8,981 nucleotides of DNA from Spirochaetaceae bacterium (GTDB lineage: Bacteria > Spirochaetota > Spirochaetia > Treponematales > Breznakiellaceae): positions 1-8,981 of the forward strand of contig JAITAE010000088.1 in assembly GCA_031284295.1 (NCBI GenBank), given 5' to 3'. Shown here piece by piece: positions 5,227 through 8,981 of this stretch. Made by a program: the position numbers and the translations under genes. The number at the start of each line of letters is the position of its first letter. The first letter of the stretch is position 1. Under the pieces are notes generated by a model. That model was not told the DNA's origin. It saw only the letters and a list, made by a program, of their open reading frames with translations, and did not search any database.

Positions 5227-6786
5227 GTGTTGAGTCAAGCCCTATTTAGTCCGTCTGATTTTTTAACTGCGGCGCTGGATATGTCCGCCGCGTACAGGGC
5301 GGAGCCATTTCCAGACACGCCTAGCATGACGGCGGAACCATCAAATAATCCAAAATTCTCAGAATACCTGGCTGCTATGGACCAAACGGCGGAAGACGGG
5401 AATGAGTTTACTGTCCGGGACGAAGAGCCGTCCGCCGCGGAAATTTCATCCGGCAGGACTGAGGATGAGCAAGATGAGGATGCCGTTGTAGAGGCCGCCG
5501 CCGGTGAGAGCTTTTTGCCGGTATTGAAAAACAGCGAGGCGGCGGATGTAAAGGCCGTTGACGGCGCGGCGGGCGAGGTTTTGGCGGATGATGCCGTACC
5601 GTATCCGCGTTTGGCGGAAGCCGCCCCGGAAACGGACGGCAAGGACGCGGCGGGCGGAGGTATCTCTGTCGAAAAAAATGCCGCGGTAGACGAATCCAAT
5701 GAGGCTCTGCCGGCAGGCCGCCGGGTGAACGTTGAAAGCACGGCAAAAGAGGCGGGCGGTGTCAGGCTTCCCGACGCGCGGGCGCTTGACGCGGACGCGC
5801 CCGGTACGGACGGAGGCATCCGCGTTGACGAAAAAACGCCGGAGCTTAGCGAGCGTCTTGCCGGCGGCGTGCCCGCCGGGGAAGATGCCGAAAATGTGGC
5901 CGCCGGTAAAAAAGGCTTCGCCGAAAATGCCGCCGGCAAGAATGCCGCCGGCAAGAATGCCGCCGGCAGTAATGCCGCCGCGTCAAATGTCGCGTCTCTT
6001 GATGTGGTAAATGATGGGGCGGATGCGGCTTTGGGCGCTGCCGTTGCGGTATCCCGCGTTGCCGCGCCTCAGACAAAAGAAAAAAACGGCGGCGTTCCGG
6101 CGGAAGGCGAAAAGAAATCCCCGTCAGAACGTGTCAGGAAGCATACGGCGGGGGAGCGGCTTGACGCGGTGGGTTTAGGCGGCGCGGACCTTGCGAGGGT
6201 TGCGGACGCGGCGGAGCCCCGGCGGGTAAGCGCCGCTCCGGAAACGGAAATCACGGTGAACCTTCGCGGCGAGAGCCGAAGCGCGGCGGGCGAGCGGGGC
6301 GCTTTTAACGGCGCGGACGGAGCTAAACCGGCGGCTTCGTTTGAGACCTTCCTTGCCCGCGAACTTCAGCAAAACCTGAACGGCGACATCGTGCGGCAGG
6401 CTCAGGTGCTGCTCCGTGAAGGCGGCGAGGGGACTATACGGCTTTCCCTCAAACCGGAGTCGCTTGGCAAGGTCAAGATACACCTTGAAATGACCGAAAA
6501 CAAGATTACGGGAAAAATCGTCGTGGAAAGCGGCGAGGCTCTGCGGGCCTTTGAACAAGAGATGGAGTCGCTGGAACAGACTTTCCGGGGCGAAGGCTTT
6601 GACGGCGCAAGCCTTAGCCTTGAGCTTGCGGAGCATGACGAACCGCGGGGTAACGAAGGTGAATGGCGGACAGGCGGTGAAAGGATTTCAACAAAAACCG
6701 TGTCGTCCCGCTACGATGATACCGCCGGAAAAAGCGCGTACTTTGGCGCGGCTTATTCGGCAAAACAGATAAATGTCTTGGTTTAG
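5227..6786 (+). CDS. fliK: Flagellar hook-length control protein FliK (treponemal Tap1)
   Basis: FliK is exported through the flagellar type III apparatus; it measures hook length and then switches export from hook to filament proteins. The conserved Flg_hook domain occupies roughly residues 373-480: it includes LNGDIVRQAQVLLREGGEG, then IRLSLKPESLGKVKIHLEM (near residue 403), the LxPxxLGxVxI signature that defines the family. The first 370 residues are low-complexity, rich in Ala, Gly, Asp and Glu, as expected of the extended ruler part, and include a short tandem repeat. The start is GTG 5227: AGGAGG (5214-5219) lies seven bases upstream. TTG 5230 is a possible alternative. The frame has no cysteines and appears intact at 519 residues. 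The stop TAG shares bases with the flgD ribosome binding site, so the two genes are one operon. Identification relies on the C-terminal domain plus position before flgD and flgE. Confidence 0.88.
   Translation: MLSQALFSPSDFLTAALDMSAAYRAEPFPDTPSMTAEPSNNPKFSEYLAAMDQTAEDGNEFTVRDEEPSAAEISSGRTEDEQDEDAVVEAAAGESFLPVLKNSEAADVKAVDGAAGEVLADDAVPYPRLAEAAPETDGKDAAGGGISVEKNAAVDESNEALPAGRRVNVESTAKEAGGVRLPDARALDADAPGTDGGIRVDEKTPELSERLAGGVPAGEDAENVAAGKKGFAENAAGKNAAGKNAAGSNAAASNVASLDVVNDGADAALGAAVAVSRVAAPQTKEKNGGVPAEGEKKSPSERVRKHTAGERLDAVGLGGADLARVADAAEPRRVSAAPETEITVNLRGESRSAAGERGAFNGADGAKPAASFETFLARELQQNLNGDIVRQAQVLLREGGEGTIRLSLKPESLGKVKIHLEMTENKITGKIVVESGEALRAFEQEMESLEQTFRGEGFDGASLSLELAEHDEPRGNEGEWRTGGERISTKTVSSRYDDTAGKSAYFGAAYSAKQINVLV
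5926..5985 (+). repeat. 15-base in-frame tandem repeat in fliK
   Basis: The unit AATGCCGCCGGCAAG occurs exactly at 5926-5940 and 5941-5955, with two base changes at 5956-5970, and diverges at 5971-5985. It encodes NAAGK, NAAGK, NAAGS, NAAAS at about residues 234-253. Because the unit is a multiple of three, copy-number change would alter FliK length without breaking the frame. Confidence 0.85.
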
Positions 6787-6795
6787 GAGTTTTTA

Positions 6796-7236
6796 ATGGA
6801 TATAAACAGTGGTTTGAGCGCGCGGGAAATGTCGGAGACAAATAATCTTGTCAACGAATTCAACGCAAAAATCAACGAGGGCAAGGTAAAAAGTCAAAGT
6901 TTGGGCAGGGATGATTTCCTCAAACTTTTGATTACCCAGCTTTCGTATCAGGACCCTACCGCGCCTATGGAGGATAAGGAATTCATAGCGCAGATGGCGC
7001 AGTTTTCATCGCTGGAGCAGATGACAAACATGGCAAGCGATTTTTCAAGGCTCACGGAGATCATTACAGGAAACGAAGCCGCCGCCGCGATAGGAAAATC
7101 CGTTGAAATTCTGGAAGGGGACAACACTGTCGAAGGGACGGTAAAAGCGGTAACCCGCGGAGGCGCGCCCCAGATTCTGGTAAATGGAAACTATTACCAG
7201 TGGAGTCAGGTAACAAAAATTTTTGAAGAGGAATGA
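6796..7236 (+). CDS. flgD: Flagellar hook assembly (capping) protein FlgD, short form
   Basis: FlgD sits at the tip of the growing hook and guides FlgE assembly. The defining N-terminal block is present: LGRDDFLKLLITQLSYQDPT (37-56), then PMEDKEFIAQMAQFSSLEQM (57-76). The C-terminal part, about residues 97-142, looks like only the Tudor-like beta domain (IGKSVEILEGDN...VNGNYYQWSQV). The Ig-like insertion of the longer enterobacterial protein (about 230 residues) is absent, and at 146 residues this is a short FlgD of the sort found in spirochaetes and Firmicutes. The ribosome binding site AGGAG (6785-6789) overlaps the fliK stop and lies six bases before the ATG. Only 11 bases separate its stop from flgE. 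The protein has no cysteine. Confidence 0.93.
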   Translation: MDINSGLSAREMSETNNLVNEFNAKINEGKVKSQSLGRDDFLKLLITQLSYQDPTAPMEDKEFIAQMAQFSSLEQMTNMASDFSRLTEIITGNEAAAAIGKSVEILEGDNTVEGTVKAVTRGGAPQILVNGNYYQWSQVTKIFEEE

Positions 7237-7247
7237 GGTAACGCTTT

Positions 7248-8654
7248 ATGATGCGATCATTGTTTTCCGGCGTGTCCGGTTTGCAGAATCATCAGACCAG
7301 GATGGATGTTGTAGGCAACAACATTGCCAATATCAACACGACCGGTTTTAAGAAAGGACGGGTGAACTTTCAAGATATGCTGTATCAGCAGCTTCAGGGC
7401 GCGGCCCGGCCAACGGAAGAGGTTGGCGGCGTGAACCCGAAAGAAGTCGGTCTTGGAATGTCCATCGCCGCGATAGATACGATACACACGCAGGGTTCGC
7501 TGCAATCAACCGGCAACATAACGGATTTGGCTGTCATGGGTCAGGGTTTCTTTGTGCTGGCCGAAGGTAACAATCAGCTTTACACGCGGGCGGGCGCTTT
7601 TGGCCTGGATAACGCGGGGACGCTGGTGAATCCCGCTAACGGCATGAAGGTTCAGGGCTGGATGGCGGAGACTGTGGACGGGGTTACCCTTCTTGAGGTG
7701 TCCCGCAATGTAGGCGATATCACGATCCCTGTGGGCGGCAAGGACCCGGCTCGCGCCACCACCCGCATCGAATTTGCCTGTAACCTGGACAAGCGGACGC
7801 CGTTCATACCGGAAGGCGCGGACGAGGCGGCGATACGGCAGGGGACATGGAATACCCAGATAGAGATTTACGATACCTTTGGCGAAATTCACGTCATGCA
7901 GGCGGCGTTTACCCGCGTGCCGGACACCGCGAACAGTTGGACGGTTACCGTAGCGGTAGACCCGCAGGCGGAAGCGCCCACCAATACGGCGGCGGGGCTT
8001 GCCGAGGCCGCGCCCGCGGCGGGAGGGGCTGCTGTTTATACGGTAAACTTTGACAACAACGGCACAATCGTAAGCGCGGTGGACGCGGACGGCAACGTTT
8101 CAGGCGGCGAGGCGGGCGGTCAGGTCGTGATGAATGTGGCCTACGATGTTCCCGCCGCCGATCCGGGCGCGGACGGTGCGCCGGTGCGCCAGCTTTTTAC
8201 GCTGGATATGGGGAATGTGGGCGGATTCACCCGCGCCCTTACCCAGTTTGCCGAGTCCAGTACGTCCAAGGCGGTAACTCAGGACGGCTACACGATGGGC
8301 TACCTGGAAAGTTTCAAGATTGACCAGAGCGGCGTGATAACCGGCGTTTATTCCAACGGAACCAACCGTACAATCGCGCAGATCGCGCTCGCTACCTTTA
8401 CGAATCAGGGCGGCCTCGAAAAGAACGGCGATACGGCCTTCGTTGTTTCGAACAACTCCGGCAACGCCAACATAGGGCCCTCCGGTACGGCGGGGAGGGG
8501 CAAGATAATTTCCGGTACTCTGGAGATGTCCAATGTCGATATGGCCGCCGAATTTACCGACATGATCGTTACCCAGCGCGGTTTTCAGGCGAACAGCCGG
8601 ACTATACAGACAGCCGATCAGCTTTTACAAGAAGTTTTGACGCTGAAACGGTAG
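7248..8654 (+). CDS. flgE: Flagellar hook protein FlgE
   Basis: FlgE polymerises into the periplasmic flagellar hook. The N-terminus, MMRSLFSGVSGLQNHQTRMD followed by VVGNNIANINTTGFK, is the rod/hook/filament D0 signature and closely resembles treponemal FlgE. The C-terminus (MAAEFTDMIVTQRGFQANSR, then TIQTADQLLQEVLTL) is the matching C-terminal D0 helix. Lys165 and Cys178 are both present; in Treponema denticola these residues form the self-catalysed lysinoalanine cross-link between hook subunits. Cys178 is the only cysteine I can see. Residues about 240-315 form an Ala/Gly/Asp-rich stretch in the variable outer domains. The ribosome binding site TGAGGT (7234-7239) begins with the flgD stop. 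Met1 (7248) or Met2 (7251) could be the start; the tandem-Met start is as in other treponemes. The 468 residues are the expected length. Confidence 0.97.
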   Translation: MMRSLFSGVSGLQNHQTRMDVVGNNIANINTTGFKKGRVNFQDMLYQQLQGAARPTEEVGGVNPKEVGLGMSIAAIDTIHTQGSLQSTGNITDLAVMGQGFFVLAEGNNQLYTRAGAFGLDNAGTLVNPANGMKVQGWMAETVDGVTLLEVSRNVGDITIPVGGKDPARATTRIEFACNLDKRTPFIPEGADEAAIRQGTWNTQIEIYDTFGEIHVMQAAFTRVPDTANSWTVTVAVDPQAEAPTNTAAGLAEAAPAAGGAAVYTVNFDNNGTIVSAVDADGNVSGGEAGGQVVMNVAYDVPAADPGADGAPVRQLFTLDMGNVGGFTRALTQFAESSTSKAVTQDGYTMGYLESFKIDQSGVITGVYSNGTNRTIAQIALATFTNQGGLEKNGDTAFVVSNNSGNANIGPSGTAGRGKIISGTLEMSNVDMAAEFTDMIVTQRGFQANSRTIQTADQLLQEVLTLKR

Positions 8655-8661
8655 AAGGCGC

Positions 8662-8690
8662 TTGACATTTTAGCGACGGCGTATTACAGT
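8662..8690 (+). promoter_or_regulatory. Sigma70-type promoter between flgE and the RHH gene
   Basis: TTGACA (8662-8667) is a perfect -35. A 17-base spacer leads to TACAGT (8685-8690), a four-of-six -10. It starts only seven bases after the flgE stop, so the next gene can be transcribed independently of the hook operon. I see no terminator between flgE and this promoter, so read-through is also possible. Confidence 0.45.
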
Positions 8691-8698
8691 TTGTAATA
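8682..8698. promoter_or_regulatory. Palindromic operator candidate overlapping the -10 box
   Basis: TATTACA (8682-8688) and TGTAATA (8692-8698) are perfect inverted arms around GTT. The site covers the proposed -10 box and ends directly before the ribosome binding site AGAGG (8699-8703). Ribbon-helix-helix proteins commonly repress their own promoters at such short palindromes, so this is probably the operator for the adjacent gene. Binding is inferred from position and symmetry only. Confidence 0.5.
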
Positions 8699-8708
8699 AG
8701 AGGTAAAT

Positions 8709-8981
8709 ATGACTAGTTTAAGGTTGCCCGCAGATGTGGAACAAAAAATTTCCTCGTTTGCAAAAGCAAGAAATCTATCCAAGTCCGCCGTGATTCTGGC
8801 AGCTCTGGAAAAATTTTTCGAACAGGAAGAAGAGATAGATTCTTTTGAACTGGGCAAAGACTACTTCGGGCGCTTCGGCAGCGATTCAGGCAAGGAGGCC
8901 TGTGCCCCGACGCCGGCCGGCGCACAGGCGGATGAACTGCAAGCGGCTGATTCGGCGGACGACGAGTACATCGCGTCGGGC
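8709..8981 (+). CDS. Ribbon-helix-helix (CopG-like) protein, probable antitoxin; 3' end outside window
   Basis: The frame is open from ATG 8709 to the window edge (91 codons, no stop). The start is supported by AGAGG (8699-8703), five bases upstream. Residues 2-41, MTSLRLPADVEQKISSFAKA then RNLSKSAVILAALEKFFEQE, form a typical ribbon-helix-helix: a DNA-contacting strand, helix A, an NLSKS turn and helix B. The following segment FELGKDYFGRFGSDSG (46-61) resembles the ELGKDLFGRYGSG tail of CopG-type antitoxins that pair with PIN-domain toxins. After it comes an unusual Ala/Asp/Glu-rich stretch (62-91) instead of the short usual ending. It has its own promoter and palindrome, fitting autoregulation. 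A partner toxin would lie beyond the window and is not seen, so an RHH regulator without a toxin is equally possible. In other treponemes I would expect flbD/motA here. Confidence 0.75.
   Translation, partial: MTSLRLPADVEQKISSFAKARNLSKSAVILAALEKFFEQEEEIDSFELGKDYFGRFGSDSGKEACAPTPAGAQADELQAADSADDEYIASG

Noticed and set aside
5235..5954. 239-codon - frame inside fliK
   Set aside because: It is a Ser/Ala/Pro-rich shadow caused by the biased codons of the FliK ruler region.

Overview
The window looks like chromosomal DNA of a spirochaete related to Treponema, probably one of the GC-richer treponemes such as those of insect guts. The main evidence is the gene order fliK (tap1)-flgD-flgE, with a FlgE start and body that closely resemble treponemal FlgE, and with the lysine and cysteine that spirochaetes use to cross-link their hooks at positions 165 and 178. 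The placement is from memory of these families, not from a search.

Layout. (1) 1-874: a short upstream frame (10-153), a good sigma70-type promoter (80-108) and an SpsF-like nucleotidyltransferase on the + strand. (2) 871-2577, - strand: a SulP anion permease with a C-terminal STAS domain; its stop overlaps the stop of the SpsF gene. (3) 2578-3313: about 735 bases with no convincing gene, GC-rich degenerate repeats and promoter-like scraps. (4) 3314-5048: a complete M20D metal-dependent amidohydrolase (3560-4738) bracketed by two same-orientation copies of a small non-coding element. The element has TA-flanked terminal inverted repeats, a terminator-like core and short GC hairpins, as expected of a MITE. 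(5) 5049-8654: a sigma28-like promoter and the hook operon fliK-flgD-flgE, tightly spaced and with good ribosome binding sites. (6) 8655-8981: a new promoter overlapped by a perfect palindrome, then a ribbon-helix-helix (antitoxin-like) gene that runs off the right edge.

How the parts work together. FliK, FlgD and FlgE build the flagellar hook: FlgD caps the growing hook, FlgE forms it and FliK sets its length. In the treponemes I know of, flgE is followed by flbD and motA/motB. Here it is followed by an independently promoted regulator or antitoxin gene, while the upstream flank carries an amidohydrolase and repeats, so the motility cluster appears to have been disturbed on both sides. The most interesting items are the element pair around the amidohydrolase and the apparently autoregulated RHH gene directly after flgE. 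I found no CRISPR array, tRNA, rRNA or transposase gene.
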